Positions 36,421-47,257 of a DNA stretch of 64,000 nt are shown here, in pieces. The first letter of the stretch is position 1. Each line of letters begins with the position of its first letter. A model generated the notes under the pieces. The model did not search any database. It was not told the DNA's origin and saw only the letters and a list, made by a program, of their open reading frames with translations. The stretch is from the NCBI GenBank assembly GCA_043228905.1, contig JBHGNT010000002.1:26040001-26104000 (forward strand), written 5' to 3'. A program made the translations under genes and the position numbers. The stretch comes from Azolla caroliniana (taxonomy: Eukaryota > Polypodiophyta).

Positions 36421-38130
36421 ATGGACATGAAGATGAACCTTGTTCTTCTTCTTCTTCACCTTACCATGCTCTGTTCCTTTCTTCTTACACCAATGATGAT
36501 GGTGCAGAATGCCATAGCTATAGCAGATGAAACAGAGCTTCTAGTTTCCCCTTTTCCAGAAGAAGAAGAAGAAGAATTGCTCCCCTCAGAAGATATGGTA
36601 GAGTGGGCAGAGAGCAAAGCAGATGATAAACAAGAGGTCCTTGTATTGAAGCTTATGCATAGAGATTCCCCTCTATCTCCATTGAAGAAACAGAGCAATG
36701 ATCATAAACAGGAGAAGAAGCCAGAAGAAGTGTTTGTAGATAGGCTACAGAGAGATGAAAACAGGGTGAAGCAGATAAATGGAAGGGTGAGGAGAGCAAC
36801 GAGGAGAGAGACCAAAGGGGCACACCCTCATGAAGCAGAGACCATAGGAACACACCCTTATGAAGCAGAGACCATAGGGACAATGCCTTATAGAGAGACC
36901 ATAGGAGGAGATCACCCTCCTCAAATCCCTCCTGTAGGAACACTCCCTTATGCAGAGACCATGGGGTATGAAGAGACCATCAAGGCACATGCCATAGGAA
37001 CACCCTCTTATGAAGACCAAAAGCCCATTCCAAGAGGGAGTGCACATCGCTCATTCGATGGTCCACTTATGTCTGGGCTCAACGATGGCAGTGGAGAGTA
37101 TTTCACGAGACTTGGCGTGGGAACCCCCCCTAAGCAAGCATTCATGGTCGTGGACACCGGTAGTGACATCATATGGATCCAATGCGAGCCTTGCATTGAT
37201 TGCTACACTCAAAGAGGACCCATCTTTAACCCTTCGACTTCTAGAACGTTCCGGAAACTCCCATGCACTTCCCCGACGTGTGCCCTCCTGGAGCTCCACG
37301 GATGCGAAGCCAAGACCAATCTTTGCCTCTATCAAGTGGCATATGGAGATGGTTCCTTCACACAAGGTGAGTTTTCCTCGGAAGCTTTGAGCTTCAAAGA
37401 GGCCACCATTAGGAATGTCGCCATTGGGTGTGGGCATGATAATGAGGGCTTATTTGCGGGTGCCTCTGGGCTATTCGGACTTGGAGGTGGAGGCTTGTCA
37501 TTTATATCTCAAGTAGGTAGAGTGTATAAAAAGATTTTCTCGTATTGCTTGATGGATAGAGATAAGGAAGGGTTATCCACTCTCACATTTGGGGGATTGC
37601 CTAGCGGAGTCAACAAGTTCACATCGTTGCTTAGAAACCCGAATTTGGACACATTTTACTATGTGGGCCTTAGTGGGATAAGTGTGGGTGGGATGTTGCT
37701 CCACACCATCCCTGCCACGGCATTTCAAATGGATAGTGTAAATGGGGATGGGGGTGTGATTGTCGACTCTGGAACCTCGGTGACACGTTTGGTTGAGGTT
37801 GCATATGGGCCCCTTCGCTCTGCATTTCGTGCTGCCACCCACACACTTCCTTTTGTAGGCGGTTTCTCACTCTTTGACACGTGCTTTGACCTATCTGGTC
37901 GAACAAGAGTCACTTTACCCACACTTTCCCTCCATTTTGAAGGTGGTGCCTTCATGGACCTTCCCCCCACTAATTATCTAGTCCCTGTCAACACCAAAGG
38001 TACCTATTGCTTTGCCTTCGCCTCCACCTCAGGCCAACTCTCCATCATTGGTAACATCCAACAACAAGGATTTCGCATTGTCTTTGACGTTGCCTCCGCT
38101 CGCTTTGGTTTTGCTCCTAATAGTTGTTAA
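36421..38130 (+). CDS. Aspartic protease, A1 family, nepenthesin-type
   Basis: Secreted or vacuolar pepsin-like endopeptidase of 569 residues, intronless like many plant atypical aspartic proteases (ASPG/CND41-like). Residues about 5-25 are hydrophobic, fitting a signal peptide. The propeptide is long and charged, with a poly-Glu stretch (48-52). At about 134-200 it carries an imperfect repeat of TIGT-P-Y-EAE-like units, which is unusual for the family. The mature part starts near 215. Catalytic motifs are DTGS at 245-248 and DSGT at 449-452; the flap Tyr is in AYGDGS (308-312). Cysteines of the nepenthesin insert cluster at 255, 258, 261, 282, 287, 295 and 302. It ends with GNIQQQGFRIVFD and FGFAPNSC, the usual C-terminus, so it looks intact. 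The start ATG at 36421 is followed by a second at 36427; the first is taken. Confidence 0.95.
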   Translation: MDMKMNLVLLLLHLTMLCSFLLTPMMMVQNAIAIADETELLVSPFPEEEEEELLPSEDMVEWAESKADDKQEVLVLKLMHRDSPLSPLKKQSNDHKQEKKPEEVFVDRLQRDENRVKQINGRVRRATRRETKGAHPHEAETIGTHPYEAETIGTMPYRETIGGDHPPQIPPVGTLPYAETMGYEETIKAHAIGTPSYEDQKPIPRGSAHRSFDGPLMSGLNDGSGEYFTRLGVGTPPKQAFMVVDTGSDIIWIQCEPCIDCYTQRGPIFNPSTSRTFRKLPCTSPTCALLELHGCEAKTNLCLYQVAYGDGSFTQGEFSSEALSFKEATIRNVAIGCGHDNEGLFAGASGLFGLGGGGLSFISQVGRVYKKIFSYCLMDRDKEGLSTLTFGGLPSGVNKFTSLLRNPNLDTFYYVGLSGISVGGMLLHTIPATAFQMDSVNGDGGVIVDSGTSVTRLVEVAYGPLRSAFRAATHTLPFVGGFSLFDTCFDLSGRTRVTLPTLSLHFEGGAFMDLPPTNYLVPVNTKGTYCFAFASTSGQLSIIGNIQQQGFRIVFDVASARFGFAPNSC

Positions 38131-41100
38131 CGTTCACGTTGTACGTCATTCTTCTTACAACTATGTATGTCTAGATACTCATTTTAGTTCTTTCCCTTTC
38201 CTCCCTTCTCTCCCATGGAAAAACACACTCCATTGAACATAACCCTATAAGTGTTAATGGAGAATCAATGGGTTGCAAATTATTTGTACTTTTGCTATTA
38301 TTCATGGTACATATGGACATCATATATTTTTTGTGTTCTGTAAGAATTGCAACACTAATTTCCTTTTGACATATATGAGGTGCATGTTACAGTATTTGAA
38401 ACAAACAAAACTTGCAACTATTTCACATAGGACATATCCATGTGAACATATATCTTCCCCGTTTGGTCCATCTAATGCAAACACTTGGCTTTTGTCATAA
38501 TTGTTTCAATGTAAAGTTGCTCTAATAATCAATGGGCGTCGAAAGGAAATAGAAATCCACCATATCTACACCAAGAACATTGTGATTTATTCAATTTAAA
38601 GAAAATAAATAAATACATTGTTGAATCATGCATGCCCTCTGGGTCTTTATCTTCATATTCGGAAGTTGAATCTTAGGCCAACAAGTTTGATATCAATGTT
38701 GAAAGTAGCTCACAAGGATCTCTTAGGGTGAAAGCATTTTGTTGTTGCTTTGCATGGAGTTTGTACAACATGGTGATTTGCACATGACAAATTACTAAGG
38801 TGTATGCATTAATGATGATCATAGCAGAAAAAATTAATCTTGGTTGAAACATGTTTATGAAGGGCGAGGATGTATAAGGTTGCTTTGTTGAATTGCAAAA
38901 CCTAGTCAATGAAGCATGATAAGGCCATACACAATAATCATGCTCGCGTTTTAAATGACCTCATTCTCAATGGCGTTGTGAAATGAAAATTACTTGGTTG
39001 ATTATAATTCTTTTACGAAGTTTACATAAAACCAAAGTAAATTGATGTCATGCATGTCGAATGTGATGATGATGGGACTATAGATGATTTATATATGTTG
39101 TATACTTTAGATAATATTGTAATATAGTTTAAATCAATGACAAGACATCCACATAACACAAATAGTGATAAAGGTTTGACTCTTATTTTGTCGTTTTTAT
39201 TTTCTGGAAAGGGGAGACAATCATCATCAAACTTTCTTATAAAAAAACAAAACACGGGATATATAGAACTAACCTACTCCTTGAAATTTTAATTGGAGCT
39301 TCTAAGACCAAAATTGACATGACATTGTACATGTAGTTAGCGTCAATCTCTAGATATGCAAATTGCCTAAACAATTAAAGATAGAGTCGACTTTGTTTTT
39401 TCGAATTCACATATCATACCTCTTTATTGTTTAGAATTCTACAACATACGTCATATTCTCTGATCATGCATGTTTTATAGGCTGGAAATTTATTTCCATG
39501 GGCACAAGTAAAAACATGAAATGTCACAAAATGTAGAATATGCAGTTGTAGCATTCTAAACTTGACCAAAAAAAAATCTCCTTTCAACAAGTCGAAAAGG
39601 AATCCATAGTTATTCACGTCTATCTTCGATGCTACAAAAAGCGGAATCAAATTTCCCTTTTTTGTACTTGAGTATTCATGCAACGAGTTTTAAATAATCT
39701 TGTATTCATCCTAAGTTTTTAGGGAGAATCTTTGATTTTCTAATACAGAATATCAAAGATTCTCCTTGTATAATCACGAACAATATAAAAAATTTGCTCT
39801 CATAATTAGTTTTCATAACAATATTACCCATACAAGTCAGAAGGCAACAACTAATATAGCTCAAGGATAATGCAATCTCTCTCCTTTGCTCTTTCCCGGC
39901 ATATTCTAAACTCATGGACTTGTATCATTGTATGTAACAATATTTCATTTTTTTCCTTCATTATTTGAGTATCCATGAAATGTTTTAAAAATATTCTTCT
40001 AGTATATGTCCCTTGGTGGTATCTAACCACGCATTTTGTACAAAGGCAACCCTCTTATTTAATACTTGAAGGTAAGATACAAATACCCCCTCCTTTAACT
40101 TTTAGAGGTATCAATGAGCTCATGACAAATGTCGTAAATACCGCCATGTTTTTCCTAATACCAAAATACCCCTCACCAAACTATTTTATTTAATACTTGA
40201 AGACTTTCTCGTTTCTCCTTTTGGTGAGATCTAAGGTTTGAGGAAAGTATTCTTACCATCCAAGGGAAGTTTTGGTGGTATCACCATTACTAGGGCAATA
40301 TGATAAATACTAGGGGTAGTTTTGGTGTTATGATAGATAATATCCCATATATGAGGCATATCTATGATATCATTCCATTGCAAGCCCATCAAACATTCAA
40401 AAGAAATTTGAGCACTATCAGTTCTCAACTCTTTCATCAACTGGAGGTTTGTTTGTTCTTTCTTGTAATGAATTTTGCCATTTTATCATTTCCTCTTTCT
40501 TATAATTTCTTCATCACATGGACATGAAACATCATCTATACATTTCGGCAATACAAATTTCAATAAATGTGTTGAGATGGTGTTTACATAGACATCAACT
40601 ACCATTTAATATTTGACCATTGGAAAGACATTTTATTGTACAATAACGCCTCAAAATAGAAGCAAGGAAGACATAATCGGGATTCATCTCTAATCTTAGT
40701 ATATCAATCTTTGATCTTAGTGTGTTGGCATATTACCATATTGAAAACCCAAATCAAAGAAAAGCCCATGTTGGCGTTACATGTGTTAGAATTAGATCCC
40801 CTTTGTATTTTGTTTGAAAAGGCAAGATGAAATCAAATTGTGGTGGAGGTTAACATGATACATGTTAATTAGTGAATTTTGATCACAAAGTATAATGATC
40901 CCTCTTCAAAATAATCGGCAAAAAGAATAATGCATGTTGTTGAGGACAATGATGACGAGAACCAACACAATGTGATGAGTCTTTAGATTTTGAGTTAGTG
41001 ACTTGTGCCATGGAATGGACATGAGAATACTAATAAAAAATACCAAAATACCCCTAACGAACTCACGAAACACCCACTTGTATTTCCCATCATTCTTGAA

Positions 41101-41328
41101 CTCTTACCATTTATGTCTATAAACTAAAGAGCGAGAATGAGATACTCGAGACGTGGGGCACGTCTCATAATATCTTTAGTACCCTCTAGTTCTTCTGATA
41201 ATATTGACTGGAATTAATGCACGCATATATAAGGGTATGTGTGGTAATTTTTAAAACTGTAAGGGTATTCTTCCAAATACCGTGTATACATGAGATTGCA
41301 CTTGTACATTTTTAACACTAGCCTAGTG
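38131..41328. other. Intergenic AT-rich DNA
   Basis: No gene recognised. It contains a near-perfect hairpin at 39723-39765 and the phrase TTATTTAATACTTGAAG twice (near 40056 and 40188). Several short T-rich and AT-rich segments probably include the 3' UTR of the aspartic protease just after 38130. Confidence 0.5.
39723..39765. repeat. 14-bp perfect inverted repeat (hairpin)
   Basis: GGAGAATCTTTGAT at 39723-39736 is matched by its reverse complement at 39752-39765, with an inner TTCT/AGAA that can extend the stem. The element is too short to be typed and lies in AT-rich spacer. Confidence 0.6.
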
Positions 41329-41333
41329 TGAAA

Positions 41334-41966
41334 TATTAGAAATATTGAGAATCGAGTAGATAGGTATATAGAGTTACAACTGCAGAGATGGATATATGAA
41401 AACAGAATTTCTATTACATATGAGAGTAGTTCAAAATGGTAGTTTTCCCATGCGCTCACACCTTAGAGCTTAGATAGGATATGGACCGGCTCACTACAAA
41501 ATTAGTGGGGACTAATGATCAATCTGACCACTGTGTGAGAAAAATGACTTATAATCTATGTTTGGTCTTAGTATAAATGTGCAAGTCAGTTGACAATAGT
41601 AGAGATATTCCTTTTCTGTCAACTGACTTGTCATTTAATATGACCCAACTCCCTAGGTACAGGCTAGTGCTAGATAATACTTATCTTGAAGTCAATGACG
41701 CATACTTCAAGACTAAGTACATCGTAACTTGCCCACAAAATATTCTAGCTGACTTGATTAGCCAATCCTTTTATCTATTTCTCTCTTTCCTAAATATATT
41801 GTGTCCTACGCATCTACGGTTTCCTAGATTAACACCTTATCGACCCATATGGTCGAGTTGCACACTAGCCGCTCCTCATTTGGGGCGCTATCACAAAATG
41901 TGCACTCTAAGAGCACATATGGGGATAGATTTACAACTTGGGGCTGATCATTGATTATATCTAACA
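41334..41966 (-). repeat. 3' LTR of the complete Copia
   Basis: 633 bp. On the minus strand it starts TGTTAGATATAATC and ends TTTCTAATA, so the termini are TG...TA rather than the usual TG...CA, with an imperfect TGTTAGA/TCTAATA inverted repeat. The polyprotein stop codon is formed by its first bases. Confidence 0.94.
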
Positions 41967-44129
41967 CACCCCCTCAATGATCAACCCATTGAGTTCACTT
42001 GGAATTGGGCCAACACCTAGTCGTCGAAGGTGTTGTTGCAACTGTTCTGCTCCAAGCGCCTTTGTGAAGATATCTGCAGCATTTTCTGATGTTGGACAGT
42101 ACTCAAGCTCCACAATCTCATCATTTATTAGCTCCCGCACATAGTGATACTGAATCTCTATGTGTTTAGTACGTGCATGAAATACGGGGTTCTTGGCAAT
42201 GGCCATGCAACTCTGATTGTCACACCTCAATACCGTTGCCGTCCTTATTGGGACTGCCACATCCATAAGGATTCTTCTTAGCCAAACTACCTCGCATGCC
42301 GCTATGCATGCTGCTTTGTATTCTGCCTCCGTTGAAGATAGTGCCACTGTTGGTTGTTGTTTACTACTCCATGAAACAGCTCCAGATCCTATTGAAAAAC
42401 AATATCCAGAAACTGATTTTCTGGAATCACTATCTCCAGCCCAATCGGAGTCGCAATATCCACTAAGTTGGTCAATTGTTGGCTTGTAGAAGATTCCATA
42501 ATTTAAAGTACCCACAATGTACTTTAATACACGTAGAGCAGCTTTCCAATGAGTCTCCTTCGGCTTGTTGCTGAATCGACTCACCACATTGACTGCAAAA
42601 CAAATATCCGGCCTAGTGTTGCATAGGAAAATTAGACTTCCTACTAGTTGTCTATACTTCCTTATGTCAACCATTGGTGATGAGTCTTCTTGGGATAGCT
42701 TGCAGTTTGACTCCATTGGAGTCGACTTCGACTTGTTGTCCATCATCCCGAAGGTCTTCAAGATCTCTGTTGCATACTTTCTTTGTGACATGAAGATGCC
42801 GACCGAGGTTTGCCAAACCTCAATTCCAAGGAAGTAGTGTAGAATCCCCAAGTCTGTCATTTCAAACTCAGTTTTCAAACACTCTTGTGTTTGGCCAATG
42901 CACTCTTCATGGTCACCAGTAAGTACTAGATCATCCACGTAAATGATAATGATGACTTGTTTCCCGTCCTTCATTTTGACATACATACTTGCGTCCGAAG
43001 CACATTGCTTAAAGTCGATTGATCGTAAGAAGCTGTCTATCCTCTTGTTCCAAGCTCTTGGTGCTTGCTTTAGACCATATAGTGCCTTCTTCAGCTTGCA
43101 AACTTTGTTTTCTGAATTCGGTATCTCAAACCCCGGTGGTTGTGTCACATATACCTCCTCCTTGAGATGCCCATTCAGAAATGCTGATTTGACATCCATT
43201 TGATAAATCGGCCATCCTCTTGAAGCAGCCAACGCTATGACCATTCGAATTGTTGTCATGCGAGCTGTCGGGGCAAATGTTTCTTGTACATCGAACCCTT
43301 CAATTTGGGAGTATCCTTGCGCTACTAGCCTGGCCTTGAATTTCTCCAAAGAGCCATCAGCTTTATACTTTACTTTCCATACCCACTTCGTGCCTATCAC
43401 CTTCTTCTTTGTTGGCCTCTCTACCAACTCCCATGTGTCATTTTTCATGATGCTATCATATTCTGATATCATCGCCTCTTTCCACTTCGGGTCGGCCATA
43501 GCTTCCTCCACCGAGGTCGGCTCACTCACTGAGCCTATGATGTCCACCATCAGAGCCATGTTGACAATGTGGTCAGAGGTTCTTCCTTGCTCCTGTATTC
43601 TTCTTGATCTTCGTAATCCATCAGTTGAAGTTTCAGGAAACTCAACTTTAGGAGTATGATCATTGAAGAGTTGTTGAGCCCACTTAGGTATTTTCTTTAC
43701 ATGTGGGACTGGCATAGGCTGAACTAGTGAACCATTACCATTAGATGGTTCAGCTTCCTTTTTTGGATAATGGGTCGGGATTGGGTAAAATACTTCTTCA
43801 GTTGATGAGATAACTTGAGAATCGTTGTTCTCAGCTAGCTGTGGTTGTTCCTCATCGAACACCACATCGCGGCTTGTCAATATCTTTCTTGCCTCTGGAT
43901 CGTAGAGTCGATATGCCTTTGACTCTTCACTATATCCGAGAAAGATACACTTTTTGCTTTTAGCATCCAACTTCTTTCTGCTCACATCTGGAATATGTGC
44001 GTAGCACATACACCCAAAGGTTCTGAAGTGCAGCACTGAAGGTTTCTTGCCTGAATAAGCTTCTTGGGGTGTTTTCCCTTGAAGTGCCTTCGTGTAGCTC
44101 CGATTGAGGATGTAAACTGCTGTGTTCAC
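41961..44129 (-). CDS. Copia integrase C-terminus, reverse transcriptase and RNase H
   Basis: Downstream part of the polyprotein, 722 codons from the first Met after an in-frame TAG and in the same frame as the upstream part. Integrase C-terminal segment at residues 1-95 ([20 protein letters not shown]), reverse transcriptase at about 230-470 with [23 protein letters not shown] and catalytic YVDD at 397-400, then RNase H with [18 protein letters not shown] and [15 protein letters not shown]. It ends IEGVC* at 41961, the stop lying across the LTR border. No further stop or frameshift is seen, so apart from the amber upstream the frame is intact. Confidence 0.93.
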   Translation of the reverse strand: MNTAVYILNRSYTKALQGKTPQEAYSGKKPSVLHFRTFGCMCYAHIPDVSRKKLDAKSKKCIFLGYSEESKAYRLYDPEARKILTSRDVVFDEEQPQLAENNDSQVISSTEEVFYPIPTHYPKKEAEPSNGNGSLVQPMPVPHVKKIPKWAQQLFNDHTPKVEFPETSTDGLRRSRRIQEQGRTSDHIVNMALMVDIIGSVSEPTSVEEAMADPKWKEAMISEYDSIMKNDTWELVERPTKKKVIGTKWVWKVKYKADGSLEKFKARLVAQGYSQIEGFDVQETFAPTARMTTIRMVIALAASRGWPIYQMDVKSAFLNGHLKEEVYVTQPPGFEIPNSENKVCKLKKALYGLKQAPRAWNKRIDSFLRSIDFKQCASDASMYVKMKDGKQVIIIIYVDDLVLTGDHEECIGQTQECLKTEFEMTDLGILHYFLGIEVWQTSVGIFMSQRKYATEILKTFGMMDNKSKSTPMESNCKLSQEDSSPMVDIRKYRQLVGSLIFLCNTRPDICFAVNVVSRFSNKPKETHWKAALRVLKYIVGTLNYGIFYKPTIDQLSGYCDSDWAGDSDSRKSVSGYCFSIGSGAVSWSSKQQPTVALSSTEAEYKAACIAACEVVWLRRILMDVAVPIRTATVLRCDNQSCMAIAKNPVFHARTKHIEIQYHYVRELINDEIVELEYCPTSENAADIFTKALGAEQLQQHLRRLGVGPIPSELNGLIIEGVC
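41967..41978 (-). other. Polypurine tract of the complete Copia
   Basis: On the minus strand ATTGAGGGGGTG ends directly at the TG of the 3' LTR. It also codes for the last residues of the polyprotein (IEGVC). Confidence 0.8.
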
Positions 44130-44138
44130 TGCTTCAGC

Positions 44139-45947
44139 CTAGAATGGGTCGGGCAGCGCTTGTGCCTTCAACATACACCTAGCCATCTCGACAACTGTTC
44201 GATTTCGACGTTCGACAACGCCATTTTGTTGTGGGGTGTAGGCAGTTGTAAGTTGGCGCTTAATTCCATGCTCTTTGCAATACTCACAGAATTCTATTGA
44301 TAAGAATTCTCCACCTCGATCAGAGCGTAGCTCCTTCACTAACTTTCCAGACTCTCGCTCGACAAACTTATGCCATCTTTTGAAGATTTTAAAAGCTTCA
44401 GTCTTCTCCCGAAGGAAGTAAACCCACATCTTTCTACTGAAGTCGTCGACTATTAGCATATAGTAGAGAGATCCACCCATTGCAGGAGTCACCATTTTTC
44501 CAGAGAGGTCAATGTGTATTAGCTGTAGAGGAGTCTTTGCCCGATTTTGACTCTCTTTTGGAATGGCTGATCTTTGATGCTTGCCCATCATACAAGCATC
44601 ACAAACATGACTTAAGTCAGATAGGGTTGGCAACCCAACTACCATATTCGACTTCTTCATCTCCTTCAACACAGCAACGTTGAGATGCCCAAATCTCTCA
44701 TGCCATTGCTTTGTGTTGGTACTTGTGTTGTGGTCAGTAGAAATGGTAAACGTGCTCAGCTCATAGAGATTGTTGCGCCTCACCCCTATTCCTACAACCT
44801 TGCCAGCAGAATCTGTTATTTCTGCACCCGACTTCTTGAATCGAACATCAAGACCCTTGTCAGTCAGTGCAGAAATGGACAGTAGATTCTTCTTCAGATC
44901 TGGCACGTACAACACTTGAGAGAGATGCTTTGTCCCACCGGTCGTTGCTTTGAGGGAGACGGTTCCGGTTCCTTTGGCCGGACATCGAGCATTGTTCCCG
45001 ACCACAACATTGATGGGCTCTTGTAGAGGTGTCCAAGAACTGTACCAGTCACGATTACTGGTCATATGTCGGGATGCTCCACTATCGAGAATCCAAGACT
45101 CATCAACAACTTGAGTGTCAACTGAAGAACACACTTCTTCAGTTGCGACCCATAACTCAAGTTCATCTACGACATTGTTAGCGGACTCGGGCTCTCTCCA
45201 AGAAGTCTTATTAGAACCATTCTTCTCATCCGCCATCTTCTCACCCTTAGTCCTAGAGACAAATGCTGAATCTCCCCTTTCTTCTCTTGTCTTCAGCCGA
45301 AGCTCCTCTTCAAGCAGCATTGCACTTAGTTCATCAAATTTCAAAGGAGTGGGTCGAACCTGAGTGTTCAATGCTGTCACAATGCCATCATACTTGAAAG
45401 GAAGTACTCGAATGCACCGACGAGCCATATCCTCTTGAGAGACGACTACTCCAACAGCCGCCAGCTGATCTTGAAGATCCTTAATCCTTTTTACAAAGGA
45501 TTCTACTTTCTCTCCATCAGCGAGTTTCTCTGCAGCAAGCTGATTTTCGAGATTTTGTATCCTTGTATAGTTTCTGGTCTCATACTGGCTGGCCAATATG
45601 CTCCAAGCTTCATGTGCCCTAGTTGTATGTTGCACTAGTGTTAGTACAGAGTCACATACACCAGTGACTATGGTACATAGCGCATCAGCATTCCTTCTCT
45701 TCCAGGCTCGAAGTAGATCAGCATTTGGAGGAATTGATGTGGTAGGGTGTGCAGGGTCAAAGGTTGCCATGGGCTCAGGGTCTCCCCCTGTGGGTCCCAT
45801 GATTGTTTCCAACAACTCGTAGGAATCCAAAATGGCAGACATTTTGAACTTCCATAGAGTGTAGTTGGTTCCATCTAGCTTTCCATCAGACAATGGAGGT
45901 GGGCGAATGCGCAATGGAGCAGCTGCAACATTCGTGGACAAGGCCAT
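44139..45947 (-). CDS. Copia gag, protease and integrase, ending at a single in-frame TAG
   Basis: 602 codons from ATG 45947. Gag at 1-220 (DGTNYTLWKFKM near 25-36, ILASQYETRNYTRI near 117-130). Aspartic protease motif DSGASRHMT with the catalytic Asp at 288. Pre-integrase WHERFGHLN, zinc-binding HVCDACMMGKHQR, and integrase core with DDFSRKMWV and ELRSDRGGEF, then YTPQQNGVVERRNRT. The frame stops at TAG 44141-44139 inside the conserved integrase segment before [14 protein letters not shown], where a Trp is usual. No CCHC zinc knuckle is present between gag and protease, where Copia elements normally have one. A CT run (about 45957-45985) lies in the leader. Confidence 0.93.
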   Translation of the reverse strand: MALSTNVAAAPLRIRPPPLSDGKLDGTNYTLWKFKMSAILDSYELLETIMGPTGGDPEPMATFDPAHPTTSIPPNADLLRAWKRRNADALCTIVTGVCDSVLTLVQHTTRAHEAWSILASQYETRNYTRIQNLENQLAAEKLADGEKVESFVKRIKDLQDQLAAVGVVVSQEDMARRCIRVLPFKYDGIVTALNTQVRPTPLKFDELSAMLLEEELRLKTREERGDSAFVSRTKGEKMADEKNGSNKTSWREPESANNVVDELELWVATEEVCSSVDTQVVDESWILDSGASRHMTSNRDWYSSWTPLQEPINVVVGNNARCPAKGTGTVSLKATTGGTKHLSQVLYVPDLKKNLLSISALTDKGLDVRFKKSGAEITDSAGKVVGIGVRRNNLYELSTFTISTDHNTSTNTKQWHERFGHLNVAVLKEMKKSNMVVGLPTLSDLSHVCDACMMGKHQRSAIPKESQNRAKTPLQLIHIDLSGKMVTPAMGGSLYYMLIVDDFSRKMWVYFLREKTEAFKIFKRWHKFVERESGKLVKELRSDRGGEFLSIEFCEYCKEHGIKRQLTTAYTPQQNGVVERRNRTVVEMARCMLKAQALPDPF

Positions 45948-45952
45948 TGATA

Positions 45953-45984
<32 letters not shown>

Positions 45985-46043
45985 ATTTCTCTCTGTTGCT
46001 AGACAGCAACTACCCGTATATACCTAATCTAGATCAACCGCTT

Positions 46044-46056
46044 GGCTCTGATACCA
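46044..46056 (-). other. Primer binding site of the complete Copia
   Basis: On the minus strand TGGTATCAGAGCC follows the 5' LTR directly; it is the standard site complementary to initiator tRNA-Met. Confidence 0.93.
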
Positions 46057-46689
46057 TATTAGAAATATTGAGAATTGAGTAGATAGGTATATAGAGTTAC
46101 AACTGCAGAGATGGATATATGAAAACAGAATTTCTATTACATATGAGAGTAGTTCAAAATGGTAGTTTTCCCATGCGCTCACACCTTAGAGCTTAGATAG
46201 GATATGGACCGGCTCACTACAAAATTAGTGGGGACTAATGATCAATCTGACCACTGTGTGAGAAAAATGACTTATAATCTATGTTTGGTCTTAGTATAAA
46301 TGTGCAAGTCAGTTGACAATAGTGGAGATATTCCTTTTCTGTCAACTGACTTGTCATTTAATATGACCCAACTCCCTAGGTACAGGCTAGTGCTAGATAA
46401 TACTTATCTTGAAGTCAATGACGCATACTTCAAGACTAAGTACATCGTAACTTGCCCACAAAATATTCTAGCTGACTTGATTAGCCAATCCTTTTATCTA
46501 TTTCTCTCTTTCCTAAATATATTGTGTCCTACGCATCTACGGTTTCCTAGATTAACACCTTATCGACCCATATGGTCGAGTTGCACACTAGCCGCTCCTC
46601 ATTTGGGGCGCTATCACAAAATGTGCACTCTAAGAGCACATATGGGGATAGATTTACAACTTGGGGCTGATCATTGATTATATCTAACA
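46057..46689 (-). repeat. 5' LTR of the complete Copia
   Basis: 633 bp, same length as the 3' LTR. Two differences were found by eye: GAATTGAG versus GAATCGAG near the inner end, and GTGGAG versus GTAGAG in the middle. The strand opposite to transcription is open for 125 codons (46300-46677) in both LTRs. Confidence 0.94.
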
Positions 46690-46694
46690 TGAAA

Positions 46695-47257
46695 GCCCTG
46701 TGAATTGGTTAGCTTAATAGGATAGACCCTCTCGTTTAGATTATTGAGCAATATGTGGTTGCATGTATGTATATGGCGTGAATATCAATTAATGGCACAG
46801 GATAAGATATCGGGCCTTCATTGCTTAGTAAATAGAACTCCTTAATGTCTCTTGACTTATGATGGGCATTGGGCACAATAGTAAGAATCCAAAGGGGTGA
46901 ACACTTAATGCTCAACATGAGGGCTCAGAAACAATGTTGTCCTTATCCTTGTTTGGATCATTGAGCAAGAATGTTTATGTCTATTATCTTGAATTAATGT
47001 CCTTTTAACTTTGGCCATGAATTCAACAAAAGCCTTAGTTACCTACCAAAGATAATTTGTGAGGCTCAACTGTACTCATATATTAACAAAATTTGAATTA
47101 ATGTTGTTTTAACTTTGGCCATGAAACAAACAATGCCTTAGTTCCATAAGTAATGCTTCAACTATTATGCCATGTGATCCTCCTAAACAATGTGTTGTGG
47201 TTGGAATTTAGCAAGGCAAGCTTCTATTTGCATTAGAAGAAAATGTGAGATTGTCAT
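46695..47257. other. Intergenic DNA right of the complete Copia
   Basis: No gene seen. The phrase GAATTAATG.CCTTTTAACTTTGGCCATGAA occurs twice (near 46992 and 47094), an imperfect local repeat. Its last 8 bases form the left target duplication of the MITE that follows. Confidence 0.5.

Larger units (their letters stand above)
41329..46694 (-). mobile_element. Structurally complete Ty1/Copia retrotransposon with target duplication
   Basis: Element 41334-46689 (5356 bp) on the minus strand, flanked on both sides by TGAAA (41329-41333 and 46690-46694), a perfect 5-bp target duplication. Both LTRs are 633 bp and by eye differ at only two positions. The primer site TGGTATCAGAGCC lies beside the 5' LTR and a polypurine tract beside the 3' LTR. 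The internal part encodes one polyprotein frame in Copia order, interrupted by a single stop. The near-identity of the LTRs indicates a recent insertion. Confidence 0.96.

Noticed and set aside
45115-45363. Plus-strand open frames inside the complete Copia element
   Set aside because: They are shadows of the minus-strand polyprotein, which has clear domain motifs.
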